64,000 nucleotides of DNA, taken from assembly GCA_011316305.1 (NCBI GenBank), contig SAUG01000024.1, positions 372,001-436,000 of the forward strand. The letters run 5' to 3'. Of this stretch, positions 1 to 9,240 are shown piece after piece. The translations under genes and the position numbers were made by a program. Positions within the stretch are counted from its first letter, which is position 1, and the number at the start of each line of letters is the position of its first letter. Origin of the DNA: Rusavskia elegans (lineage: Eukaryota > Ascomycota > Lecanoromycetes > Teloschistales > Teloschistaceae). Under the pieces are notes generated by a model. That model worked only from the letters and a program-made list of their open reading frames with translations, made no database searches and was not told the DNA's origin.

Positions 1-942
1 ACAACTGTGTCGCTCGCATGAGGAAGCAGCACTGCCGAGATTGTTGTCGCAGGGTGCGGTAGCAGCTCGTTGCTCTAGAGTAAAGTTTGTAACGGCGGAG
101 CTTAGTGGCATGCGTGGAAGGTCAGCTTCAGCCCCAGGTATCAAGGTTTCCTGTCCCGTCTCGCCAGATGGCTGGGCGACGCCGAACCCTCCTGGGTTAC
201 GAAGATGAGGCTCTGCGCCGTGTCAAGTATTGGTCAGTCAGAAGTCGAAGGATCCTTGGATGCATTGGCACCGGGGAGCGACATCGCCGATCGACTGCTC
301 GGCCCTCGTGTTCCATGCCCATCTATGCATCGAAGGATTGCTAGTTCTAGCGGACTGTGGTGTTGGCTGGTGGCCGTGCCGTGAACGGTTGTGCGTCGGC
401 TCCATTATCCTCTCTTTACCATACTGATATCGAGATGCATCGAATGCCAATCCCTGTTTCTTGCATAATAACAGGTAGCAATAATGAACCTTGGTGGTTT
501 GAATGCCATGATTGAAAGGGCTACCGACTGCAAATCATTGGGTACGACGCCCGTCTTCGGTGGAGAAGGATGGAGGAGAGATTGGTAATCGAAGGCAGGA
601 ACATAAGAGATGGTTACTCCGATTTACCGTGAACTACGGATAAAGTGGGCAATCTCCTGACATGCTCAATGATCTGTTTGCTAGTAGAAGTATCAGAAGC
701 CAAGAGTCGGACCAAAAGCTTGCAATATAGTTTGCTTTGCCTCTGAGGGGGGTGGTTTTACTTTAAGTGCTTGAAATCTCTTGGAACAAGTCCATGAGTA
801 ATATGGATGACTAAGCGAATACGGTCAGCCCTATGACGCAATAATAACAAATGCCGCTAACAAATGGACGTCTTTTTTGGCACAATCATCACATCGCAGC
901 CTCGACGCCCATAACGCTAGAAGCAGCTTACTTTCTACGAGT
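1..942. other. No gene recognised at left edge
   Basis: Short open frames on both strands overlap each other and show no family resemblance, so none is called. The last part presumably carries the promoter of the DUF1279 gene that follows. Confidence 0.5.
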
Positions 943-1764
943 ATGAGGCCTGTCAGGCTCTTCTCGCTTCCTGTTGTCCTTCGCTCGTTTCCTCCACGAA
1001 CCTATGCGCCGTTACGAAGAAACACCAGCACCGTTGTTCCCAATCTGCAGAAATCACCCTTTCACCAACTTCTCGCCAGAAACATCAACCGGAGACCGGT
1101 GAGACACCTTCTGACCAAGCGCTTCAATTCCACCAAACCTCCTTTCAACCCGACGCCGCATCTTGGATCTCCGCCCTCCCTTTCCCTGTCCCAACGACTA
1201 CGCAAACTCAGCCGCGAATACGGCTGGTCTGCCCTGGGCGTCTACCTAGCACTTTCGGCCCTCGACTTTCCATTCTGCTTTCTGGCCGTTCGCTGGGTGG
1301 GAGCCGAACGGATCGGTCATTGGGAGTCTGTCATCCTTGAGGGATTTTGGAAAATCTTCAATTATATCTACCCGTTCGACTCAGGTCCAGAGCCCCAGTC
1401 TGTTGGCATCGAAGATGTTGGAGCAAAAGTAGAACAGTATGGGAACGTGAATGCGAACAAGGATGTAGTTGGTGTTCCAGGGTACGATCACGGGGTGAAC
1501 GAGGCCGAGGAGCGGAACAAAAGCGAGGATGCTAGTACGTTTTCCACTATCGAGAAACAGGTCGAGTACAGGACAAGGCTAATCGAAGACCTAGGTCTAT
1601 GGACACAGTTGGCCTTGGCCTATGCCATACACAAAAGCTTCATCTTCATCAGGGTCCCCCTCACCGCCGCCGTGACTCCCAAGGTGGTGAAAGTGCTTCG
1701 CGGATGGGGTTGGGACATAGGAAAACGAAGGCCAAAGGGTATCAAAAGTGGCACCAAAGACTAG
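943..1764 (+). CDS. DUF1279 / FAM210-like mitochondrial inner membrane protein
   Basis: Single-exon gene of 273 residues. The frame is open further upstream but only from a TTG codon; the first ATG is at 943 and begins MRPVRLFSLP, an Arg-rich, acid-free N-terminus of about 75 residues that looks like a mitochondrial presequence. The DUF1279 core follows, with LSREYGWSALGVYLALSALD and a first hydrophobic segment, then an acidic loop, and a second hydrophobic stretch around LALAYAIHKSFIFIRVPLTA with a basic tail. Family knowledge: DUF1279 proteins (animal FAM210A/B, yeast Nat2) are small mitochondrial membrane proteins whose molecular role is poorly defined. The domain call is firm; location is inferred from the presequence. 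It is convergent with the JmjC gene. Confidence 0.82.
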   Translation: MRPVRLFSLPVVLRSFPPRTYAPLRRNTSTVVPNLQKSPFHQLLARNINRRPVRHLLTKRFNSTKPPFNPTPHLGSPPSLSLSQRLRKLSREYGWSALGVYLALSALDFPFCFLAVRWVGAERIGHWESVILEGFWKIFNYIYPFDSGPEPQSVGIEDVGAKVEQYGNVNANKDVVGVPGYDHGVNEAEERNKSEDASTFSTIEKQVEYRTRLIEDLGLWTQLALAYAIHKSFIFIRVPLTAAVTPKVVKVLRGWGWDIGKRRPKGIKSGTKD

Positions 1765-2349
1765 GCATCCGGGGTTAGAGACTCTATTCTCTGATCTCTC
1801 TTGACTCGCCAAAAATTCTCAGTTCCATCTTCGCGTATGCGAACATTCGCTTCAGTACAGCTGTATTATCAACCACAATTTGATATCATCACTCGTTGTC
1901 AGCTCTATCATTCCCCTCTCTGTTTTTGATGTCAGTCATTGCGCTGAGGGGAAAGATGAAGAGCGTAGGTGAAGACGCTTGCACATGTTGGAGGATCACG
2001 ATACCCAAGGGGAACTGCAATGCAAAGCTCGCATACCAGCAGAGTTTTCGGCGATCCCGGTGGCCAAAAGCAAGCAACTTTCTGCCCAATCGAGAGACAT
2101 GCCGGGACTTGCTGTAAAATGCAAAATCAAGATTTCTTGGTATCGAAGGCAAATGTAGATGAATCAGACTGCAGACACCTGGCATCAGTTATATGTATAA
2201 GATTGACGCTCGTTACGTACAACTCCCACTCATCAGGTTGACCCGCGCCTCGTCGCCATACTGAATACAGGAGTGTGGATAACATGATTCGAGAGCGAAA
2301 GTCTTACAATATTTCATGACGTAAAGGGGGTATCTGAGTGAAGCCACGA
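1765..2349. other. Convergent intergenic region
   Basis: Lies between the 3' ends of the DUF1279 gene and the JmjC gene. It should hold both 3' UTRs and terminators. No further gene or repeat seen. Confidence 0.5.
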
Positions 2350-5300
2350 CTATACTCCCAAAGAATGACGCGCTGTCTTCCCATTTGTCATATGAGGCTT
2401 CTCCGAACCCTTCGAGGAAGCCACACGGATCTTTTTTCCCTTGGAGAATATCGAAACAGGCACACTGCTAGGCGTGACACTAGCATTGACTTTCGGAGGC
2501 ACAGAAGAGGTGCCGTTCTGGAGTTGAGGAACATTCGGCGGTTTGGATGCTGGCGTCTTCTTGATGCTTTCAGTAGGCTCCTCAGGCAAGCTCTCTGGCT
2601 CCGATTCATCTTCCGGGCTATCGTCGTGGTTCCAATGTAGTGCACGCATCTTAGCTCTGCGATTTGCCTCAGCAAGTGTGACAACGGGTTCTTCGGGTTC
2701 CTTGGAGCTATGGTGTGGTCTGACTGCTGCTTCGACCAACGTGCTCTTTCTGCGTGAGGGCCTTGGCTCTGAAGTCAACTCCTTCGGTATTTCGTGATCA
2801 CCGACGTCGTTCTTACGGGCTAAATAAGCTGGCAATTGTCTGGGCTTCGGAACTCTGTCTTGAGCGTAACCTCCACCATCACCATTCATATCTTCCTCAG
2901 CCTCCGACCCGCTGGAGATGGCCATGAATTTGGAAGGTTTCTTGGTCAGGTCCTCTCCTTCTTTTTCATTCTTCCTCCGTTTATTCTTCCTCGTCGAGAA
3001 CTCATCGTCACGCTCAATCCTCGCCCGTTTCAGAGGATTGTTAAGTGGATTGACCTTAGTTGATGGCGAAGGGTAGTCGGACTGGAGAATCACGTTCGTC
3101 TTGATCGGTCGAGTGGTCTGGGCAGGAGTCTGTTTCAAAATATGCGCCAACTTGCTCTTATCGACACCAAGCTTGACAGACAAGCTTTTACCGGACATGG
3201 CGGCTTCGGCAATAATATAACGGTCGTTGCGTCGTGCGTCTGCTAGTGTCCGCTTGACTTGAGCTTTGTGATATTGCTCGTTGGCTTGGTTTGGATCCAG
3301 CATGTCGGTCTGGACTTGATCACGGGTATCAGAACGCTTTCTCTTCTTACTTTGGTCGGAACCTTTCGCAGGCTGCGAGCGTTGCTCTACTTGCGGCGGG
3401 GCATACTGGGGGACGGTAGGATCCGGATCTGTAGGGTCAGGGTATTGAAAGACGATCCCATTTTCGTCAGTTGTAAAGCCACCTCCGAGATGCCGCTGGT
3501 CTAGCATGACTGCGGAAGGCGCAACAAACAGGTGAGGCGGCTCTTGGTTTTCGCCATCCTGTAAAGTATCATCAAACGCAGGATTTTGTCTGACTGTCTG
3601 AGTTCCGTTCGAGGGTAAACCACCAAGTAGCGGATCAATCGGAATATCGTCTTGATAAGTCTGCACTGTAGGAGATTCGTTCTCGTCGTGTCCGTTGTTT
3701 ATGATAGTGTTTTCGCCTTCATTGACATAGTGATCGTCATCAAGCGCTGCACCTTGAGATTTGGCCGCTTCTGCTTCATCAAAGCGCCGGCTTAAACGTC
3801 TTGAATCTTCGCTGTCGTCTCCTGCCTTCTTGACCCACTCGAAGTTGGATTGCTTGAAGTCTACAAGACTCTCGGTACTCCTCGGATCCGCTACACGGCG
3901 AGTATCGTAGCCAAGTACGGTACCGGTAGGTTCATATGGTTTCATCCCTGCAACTTTTCGACATTTACCGCATGAACAGATCCGTAGACAGTGAGGGCAT
4001 TGCCAGTCGGGGTCTTCCATTACAGTCAAGGGCATGGTATCAAAGGCACGGAATAGGTTGCCATAGCTATAAGCTCGGCCACACTTGCAGGCACTTAGCT
4101 TCCAGGCAGGTTCCGGGTAGTTCGAGACATGGTTCTTTATGTGCCCTTTCTCGATAACCTGCGGCTTTCTCTTCTTGACAGTGACCGTTCCATCGGCATT
4201 GACCAGACTTTCATCCGCGTCCTTACTTAATTTGGGCTCTGTCGGCAACTTTTTCGGATCGGTCCATGGGCGCAACCTTAACTGTTCCTGACAAACCGCG
4301 GCGAGGGATTTCTTTCTCATATACTGCTGCTCCATATGCAATGGTAGCGCGGATTTGTCGGTCAAACCACCTTCAAACGCAACAATCTGTTGCCGCCAGC
4401 GCTCATGTTTGTCGGTTAGCTCCTGCCATTTGAATTGCTCCACCCATTTATACCCCGAAATACATTTGCAGCTCCGTCCCATAGCGTAGCACTCTAGACA
4501 GATATCGTACGTATCTTCTTCTCCATTTTCGAGGGGTATAATGCATGTCGTGCAGGTAAGGAAACGGTTGAAGATGTTACACCTGCAGAAAGAGCAAGTG
4601 ATATTGCCGTCGAAAGGAACATACTGAATTTTCTTATCATCTCTTGGATTGTGAGGGAGTACTTCGGCCAATAGGAGCCTTGTATACAAGGAAAAGAGAC
4701 GTCGAAAGTCCTTCTGCAGCTGGCGGATTTTGGGGCTATACTTGAGATCAAGCGTGTGCTGGTGATCGGATACAGACCCCTTCTGGCGATCGACGTGCCT
4801 CATCAATTCCGAATAGCGACCGAGCGCGAAGTAGATTATAGCCTTGTTCTTGTACTGTTCATCCCGACCCACCATTCGCGCACGGGGTAAAGCTTCGTCG
4901 ATGGCCAGTTCCAGAGTCTCTACAGTCGTACGATTCCAAGCGACTTTCATAGTTCGAGTTCCTCGATTCCAAACTTGGTGCGGAGCAAGGGGCGGGATGA
5001 GTATAAAATCACCCAATTTCTGCTCCACGATGTACGTGGTAAAGGGGGCAGATTTCCAGGCATTGATCTGAGCGAAATGGGCTTCGACCTCGATGTCATG
5101 GCCGAGAGTCGAGAGCCAATACTCTGAGACAAGATGCCTATCTTTACTCTCCGTCATAAACCAGATAGAAGAACCGGGTTTGGTAGGCTTCCCGTCAGGA
5201 TCCAGTGTGCCTGACGTTTCCACCATAAGATTCTGGCCCAGACTCGCGCACATCTCACGATGAGCAGGGGTATACGTTCCCTCATGACCGATATAGCACA

Positions 5301-5973
5301 TTAGATTCTCGGCTCTCATAGCTGTAGGCAAACAACTCATCAGGTCGCCAGCTCTTGCGACTCCGCGGCTTTTACGAAGACCAGGCGCATGGGGATTGGG
5401 CTCATCGACAGCGCCTGGACCGCCTACATCGCCGGTGCTATCGTTGAGATAGAAGATGCTCGGGGGAACAACTTCTCTCAACTTGTCGTGCCAGACTTCA
5501 GGGCAATCGATGTCTTTGAGGTAGAGGCGTTGTCTGTCTCGGTCTCGATAGTTATGACGGTTCCATTGGTTGGTCAATTTATTCATATTACTCAGATAAT
5601 GACCGATAGAGACAGTCATGTTGGTTTGTTTGGAGAGATTGCGGGCATTCTCGTCTGTAGTCAGGCATATCAGCAGGGAACTCGGCATTTGATTTAGCTG
5701 CTTACATTTCTTGCCATGGTTGTCCTGTAGCCAAGCACTTGTAAAGGTCCATTCGTCGAGGCGCTTGTGAAAGCCTTCAATTACCAAGGGCTTCCCGCCA
5801 ATTAGGACATGCAGCAGGACGAGCTTCTCAAATGTATCCAAGCCTTGGGTTTCGATCATATCGCATGAGATGCGGGTCACATATTCGAAATTGGGCGTCT
5901 GCTGAACGAGGGCGTCGAGATCGAGGTCGGGCGAGATGGGATCAAAGGCAGCGGAGCGGCGTGCTGTAGGCAT
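2350..5973 (-). CDS. JmjC-domain protein with two Cys-rich zinc clusters (putative chromatin regulator)
   Basis: Intronless, 1207 residues. The reading frame extends to 6039 only through a GTG, so the ATG at 5973 (MPTARRSAAF) is taken as start. A JmjC fold occupies roughly residues 220-350, with candidate Fe(II) ligands H238-x-E240 (in TPAHREMC) and H332 (in PLAPHQVWN). A first Cys cluster lies at about 460-504 (CSFCRC, CTTC, CLEC, CKC) and a second at about 629-671 (CKCG, CPHCLRICSCGKC), the latter like the 4CXXC_R1 finger found in some JmjC proteins. The C-terminal half is disordered, charged, with several KR-rich nuclear signals. Related enzymes are histone or protein demethylases/hydroxylases, and some fungal members limit heterochromatin spreading. 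Whether this one is active is not shown. It is divergent from COQ2. Confidence 0.85.
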   Translation of the reverse strand: MPTARRSAAFDPISPDLDLDALVQQTPNFEYVTRISCDMIETQGLDTFEKLVLLHVLIGGKPLVIEGFHKRLDEWTFTSAWLQDNHGKKCKQLNQMPSSLLICLTTDENARNLSKQTNMTVSIGHYLSNMNKLTNQWNRHNYRDRDRQRLYLKDIDCPEVWHDKLREVVPPSIFYLNDSTGDVGGPGAVDEPNPHAPGLRKSRGVARAGDLMSCLPTAMRAENLMCYIGHEGTYTPAHREMCASLGQNLMVETSGTLDPDGKPTKPGSSIWFMTESKDRHLVSEYWLSTLGHDIEVEAHFAQINAWKSAPFTTYIVEQKLGDFILIPPLAPHQVWNRGTRTMKVAWNRTTVETLELAIDEALPRARMVGRDEQYKNKAIIYFALGRYSELMRHVDRQKGSVSDHQHTLDLKYSPKIRQLQKDFRRLFSLYTRLLLAEVLPHNPRDDKKIQYVPFDGNITCSFCRCNIFNRFLTCTTCIIPLENGEEDTYDICLECYAMGRSCKCISGYKWVEQFKWQELTDKHERWRQQIVAFEGGLTDKSALPLHMEQQYMRKKSLAAVCQEQLRLRPWTDPKKLPTEPKLSKDADESLVNADGTVTVKKRKPQVIEKGHIKNHVSNYPEPAWKLSACKCGRAYSYGNLFRAFDTMPLTVMEDPDWQCPHCLRICSCGKCRKVAGMKPYEPTGTVLGYDTRRVADPRSTESLVDFKQSNFEWVKKAGDDSEDSRRLSRRFDEAEAAKSQGAALDDDHYVNEGENTIINNGHDENESPTVQTYQDDIPIDPLLGGLPSNGTQTVRQNPAFDDTLQDGENQEPPHLFVAPSAVMLDQRHLGGGFTTDENGIVFQYPDPTDPDPTVPQYAPPQVEQRSQPAKGSDQSKKRKRSDTRDQVQTDMLDPNQANEQYHKAQVKRTLADARRNDRYIIAEAAMSGKSLSVKLGVDKSKLAHILKQTPAQTTRPIKTNVILQSDYPSPSTKVNPLNNPLKRARIERDDEFSTRKNKRRKNEKEGEDLTKKPSKFMAISSGSEAEEDMNGDGGGYAQDRVPKPRQLPAYLARKNDVGDHEIPKELTSEPRPSRRKSTLVEAAVRPHHSSKEPEEPVVTLAEANRRAKMRALHWNHDDSPEDESEPESLPEEPTESIKKTPASKPPNVPQLQNGTSSVPPKVNASVTPSSVPVSIFSKGKKIRVASSKGSEKPHMTNGKTARHSLGV

Positions 5974-6448
5974 CTTGAACGCTCGATGATGAGGTGAGTC
6001 GAGCTGTTGAGCAGGCAGCGTGTTTTGATAAATCAGCACTTAGTCATCGGTGTGAAAGGCGCTTCCTGATATGTGCCAACGCGATGCTCATGATGTGTTG
6101 ACCAGGAACTGTTCAAGACGAAGCTTCATGCCGAGTGTGACTGTGGGCGAATGAAACTTGGACTCGCGCAAGGTCGCGCTAGATTGAATGCGCTGTGGCT
6201 GGGCGGCCCGGGGAGCGCGACTGCCGAGGCAACCGCTGCACTCGTACGACGAACAGGGTCATTTTGGTAGCAATCATGAGTTTGAGCGTCGCTTGGGGTC
6301 GCAAAGCGTTCCAGTTAATGGGATGCGTTGCAACGAGTAAACATTACCTCTGATCATGCTCACTCGGTGAAAGCTGGCGGCTACATCGAATGATGGTTGC
6401 GTGGACACGCAGTTAACCTCACATCAATTGCTCTTGAGGGATACTAGA
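5974..6448. promoter_or_regulatory. Divergent promoter region, JmjC gene / COQ2
   Basis: About 475 bp between two divergent ATGs, so it must carry both core promoters and 5' leaders. No specific factor site is claimed. Confidence 0.45.
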
Positions 6449-7741
6449 ATGGCCTGTCTCATTTCCCTATCAGCTGCTTCTAAAGCTTCTCATTCGTTCG
6501 TCATCCGTAATCGAGTTCAAACCTACCATCAATTGGAGCACCCTCGATTTGCCTGTCTACAAAATCAGCGCATATGCTCTTTCTCCAATTTCAACTTATT
6601 CAGGAGAAGAGCAGTCCAACCAACCTTCATATGCTACTCCCAACCTTGTCATAGACCGGAGCAGTTCCATGACGCTCGATTATCCACCACATCTCAGACA
6701 TTGGCCCCAGCCAGCAAACCACCAGATTACCGACCGCCTCGCACTGGCCTCATCTCGTCCCTTCCGGCGTCCTGGATACCCTACGCTGAGCTCGCTCGCC
6801 TCGATAAGCCAGCTGGAACATACTATCTTTTCTTCCCATGCCTCTTTTCCACCTTGATGGCTGCGTCTTACACTCACGCTCCACCGCTTGCGGTCCTAGA
6901 AACCTGCGCTCTGTTCTTCACCGGTGCACTTATCATGCGTGGAGCTGGTTGTACGATAAATGATCTCTGGGACAGGAACCTTGATCCAAAAGTTGCTCGC
7001 ACCCGACTGCGACCACTGGCACGACAGGCCCTCACCCCGTTCCGAGCTCTGGCCTTTACGGGTTTCCAACTACTCGCTGGGCTTGGCCTGCTATTCCAGT
7101 TCCCGACCCCTTGTCTCTACTACGGAATCCCGAGTCTTATCCTCGTGGCGACGTATCCGCTGGCGAAACGGATCACTCACTACCCACAACTCGTTCTTGG
7201 TCTGGCCTTCTCTTGGGGCGCCTTCATGGGTTTCCCAGCCCTGGGAGTAGATCTGATTTCAGATCAAACAGCTTCCAAGGCCGTTATGGCTCTGTATGCT
7301 AGCTGCGTGTCCTGGACGGTCCTGTACGACATGATCTACGCTCACATGGACATCAAAGACGACGCTAAAGTCGGCATCAAGAGTATTGCGCTTCGTCATG
7401 AGAAAGAAACGAAAGCGGTCCTGTCGGGTCTTGCAGTAGCCCAAACGACTCTGCTATTTGCAGCGGGCGCTCTCTTAAATGCCAACCCCGTATTCTTAAT
7501 CGGCACATCTGTATCCACAGGTGCCACATTAGGTATCATGATCTGGAAAGTAAGGCTGAAGCATGTTAGCAGTTGTTGGTGGTGGTTCAAGTATGGAGCT
7601 TGGTTCACTGGTGGAGGAATCTCTCTTGGTTTGCTTGCGGAGTACATCTTTCAAAGGGATCGAAATGACCGTCAAGTGGAAGTGCCTCCATCTGCTTTTA
7701 GAGAGCTAATATACGGACATCGAACGCAGCTTTTCAGCTGA
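6449..7741 (+). CDS. COQ2: 4-hydroxybenzoate polyprenyltransferase, mitochondrial (ubiquinone biosynthesis)
   Basis: Single exon, 430 residues from the ATG at 6449 (MACLISLSA); the frame reaches 6401 only through GTG. A long basic/Ser-rich leader of about 110 residues fits a mitochondrial presequence. The UbiA prenyltransferase domain follows: LDKPAGTYYLFFPC, the first Asp-rich motif NDLWDRNLD at about 171-179, the second motif YDMIYAHMDIKDD at about 293-305, and several hydrophobic helices. The two Asp motifs bind Mg2+-polyprenyl diphosphate; the enzyme transfers the polyprenyl tail to 4-hydroxybenzoate in the inner mitochondrial membrane, the first membrane-bound step of coenzyme Q synthesis. 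Length and motif order are typical. It converges on eIF3f with about 160 bp between stops. Confidence 0.93.
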   Translation: MACLISLSAASKASHSFVIRNRVQTYHQLEHPRFACLQNQRICSFSNFNLFRRRAVQPTFICYSQPCHRPEQFHDARLSTTSQTLAPASKPPDYRPPRTGLISSLPASWIPYAELARLDKPAGTYYLFFPCLFSTLMAASYTHAPPLAVLETCALFFTGALIMRGAGCTINDLWDRNLDPKVARTRLRPLARQALTPFRALAFTGFQLLAGLGLLFQFPTPCLYYGIPSLILVATYPLAKRITHYPQLVLGLAFSWGAFMGFPALGVDLISDQTASKAVMALYASCVSWTVLYDMIYAHMDIKDDAKVGIKSIALRHEKETKAVLSGLAVAQTTLLFAAGALLNANPVFLIGTSVSTGATLGIMIWKVRLKHVSSCWWWFKYGAWFTGGGISLGLLAEYIFQRDRNDRQVEVPPSAFRELIYGHRTQLFS

Positions 7742-7901
7742 AGGTACTTTTACAGCCTATTATTTGGGTATCATGTAAGTACGGTCTTCTCCATGACAAG
7801 GATTTACTCGAGGCCCAGCAAGACGACATAGTCCGTCGTCACAGGGTCCAACCGAAACGCCATGCTTTTCTCCCTTGATGCTCAATTGCGTCGATCATGC
7901 T

Positions 7902-9029
7902 TTAACCCTCCCTGCCCCCTCGCCCGCCTCTTCCACCTCTCCCTCCCCTCTGACCATCTGTGGAGCCGGTACCGTTTGTCAAGCTTCCTCCTAAACCATC
8001 ACCTGCCCCCATTGTCAACGCCGCTGTTGCCAACCTGTTCGAAAGATCGATCTGCGTTCGGATTGTATTTGCGAGGTATGAGACAACAAGGACATCTTGG
8101 ATGTGGTTATTGCTAAGATTGTCAGCAATGTCCAGCTGTAAGTCTGGATCAACTTACAAATCTCTTTCAATATCTTCCGGGTCGACCTTGGGAGCAAGCG
8201 CCAACGCGTTTAGCAGGAATTGGCCCAATGCAGTCGATGGTTCAGCTTCTTCATCGATGACGGCTTCCACGTATCTCGAGACTCTGTCAAGCATGTTGAG
8301 CACCTCTTCAATTGCATATTCTAAGGATTCGATGTCCGTTATGACGCTGGCTGTCCGATCTGGGTTGTCTTTTGCACCTGAAATCAACTCCAGCCCACTT
8401 TTCTCTGCTTCGCCGTAACGTATCTCGTGCGGAACAGGGATAAAGGCAGCACTATCTGCTGCTCTTTCGGCGGTCACGCCCACAGGTGCAGAGATGTAGG
8501 TTCTTGCATCGATGTCCTTGCCGGCTTCGGTGCTGATGGTCAGATGCACTGCAGGATAAGGCCAAGTTCCGTCTCCTTGTCCGCCGTAGAAGTTCTGGAT
8601 GAGGGCGGAGAAGGTATTCAGCTCGGCAGACGTCGCATACCAGCCCACGAGTACTTCTTTGGGATTTGCTTTCAAGTGCAGCGCCAGCATTTGTTTCTGG
8701 TAATCCATGTCTACCTCGACCTGCTCCTGTGTCTCCGTGTGGCCGACTGCAAAGCAATTCCGGATTTCGACATCCTGACCATCTTCGCTGCGCACGCCGA
8801 GAAGGGTACCGATGACACGTTCTTGGTCTGCGTTCCGCCGAAGAGAGTGATCGAGAATGGCAAATATGGCCTGCAATTAGAGCCACAATGAGCATAGAAG
8901 TCCGACTTTTGCCGACAGACTTACCTGAGGTTGAACAATAACATTCAGTGGAGCTGTTGTTGGTTGTGATCCTATGGTTGCTGGACCAAGGGGTCGAGCA
9001 AGATGGAGAAACGAGTCGCTTTCAAGCAT
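7902..9029 (-). CDS. Eukaryotic translation initiation factor 3 subunit F (MPN domain)
   Basis: Three exons inferred: 9029-8925 (starts [16 protein letters not shown]), 8870-8158 and 8112-7902, giving 342 residues. Introns are 8871-8924 (GTAAGT...CAG) and 8113-8157 (GTAAGT...TTAG, 45 nt, with CTGAC branch). The exon sum (1029 nt) is in frame. The MPN domain starts near residue 25 and includes [13 protein letters not shown] and [10 protein letters not shown]; it lacks a complete JAMM metal-binding set as usual for eIF3f. The last exon supplies the conserved C-terminal helix ([20 protein letters not shown]) and ends in an RGG-like Gly/Arg tail. The product belongs to the eIF3 complex that recruits mRNA to the 40S subunit. 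Stopping at the in-frame TAA in intron 2 would lose that helix. Divergent from UTP25 with 211 bp between the starts. Confidence 0.92.
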
Positions 9030-9240
9030 AATTACTGATCAAGAGCGCAGCTTCAACCCTCTGCACTCAGAACAGTGAGTGAGGTCGAGAATAAGCCCTG
9101 AATACCCCTGTCTAGAAATTCTTGGTCGTGACGAATAGTAGAAATTATCCTTGTGGGCGGTGGGGTGAAAACGACCGCGCTAGGAGATAAGATTTCTGCA
9201 TCCTAAACCCCCACTGAAACTCTCAACCTACCTTACCTAC

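Noticed and set aside
105..450. Overlapping short frames on both strands at the left edge
   Set aside because: Mutually overlapping, no family resemblance, no splice model that extends them.
8452..8895. Long frames overlapping eIF3f on both strands
   Set aside because: Shadow frames of the eIF3f exon; composition and content follow the real gene.
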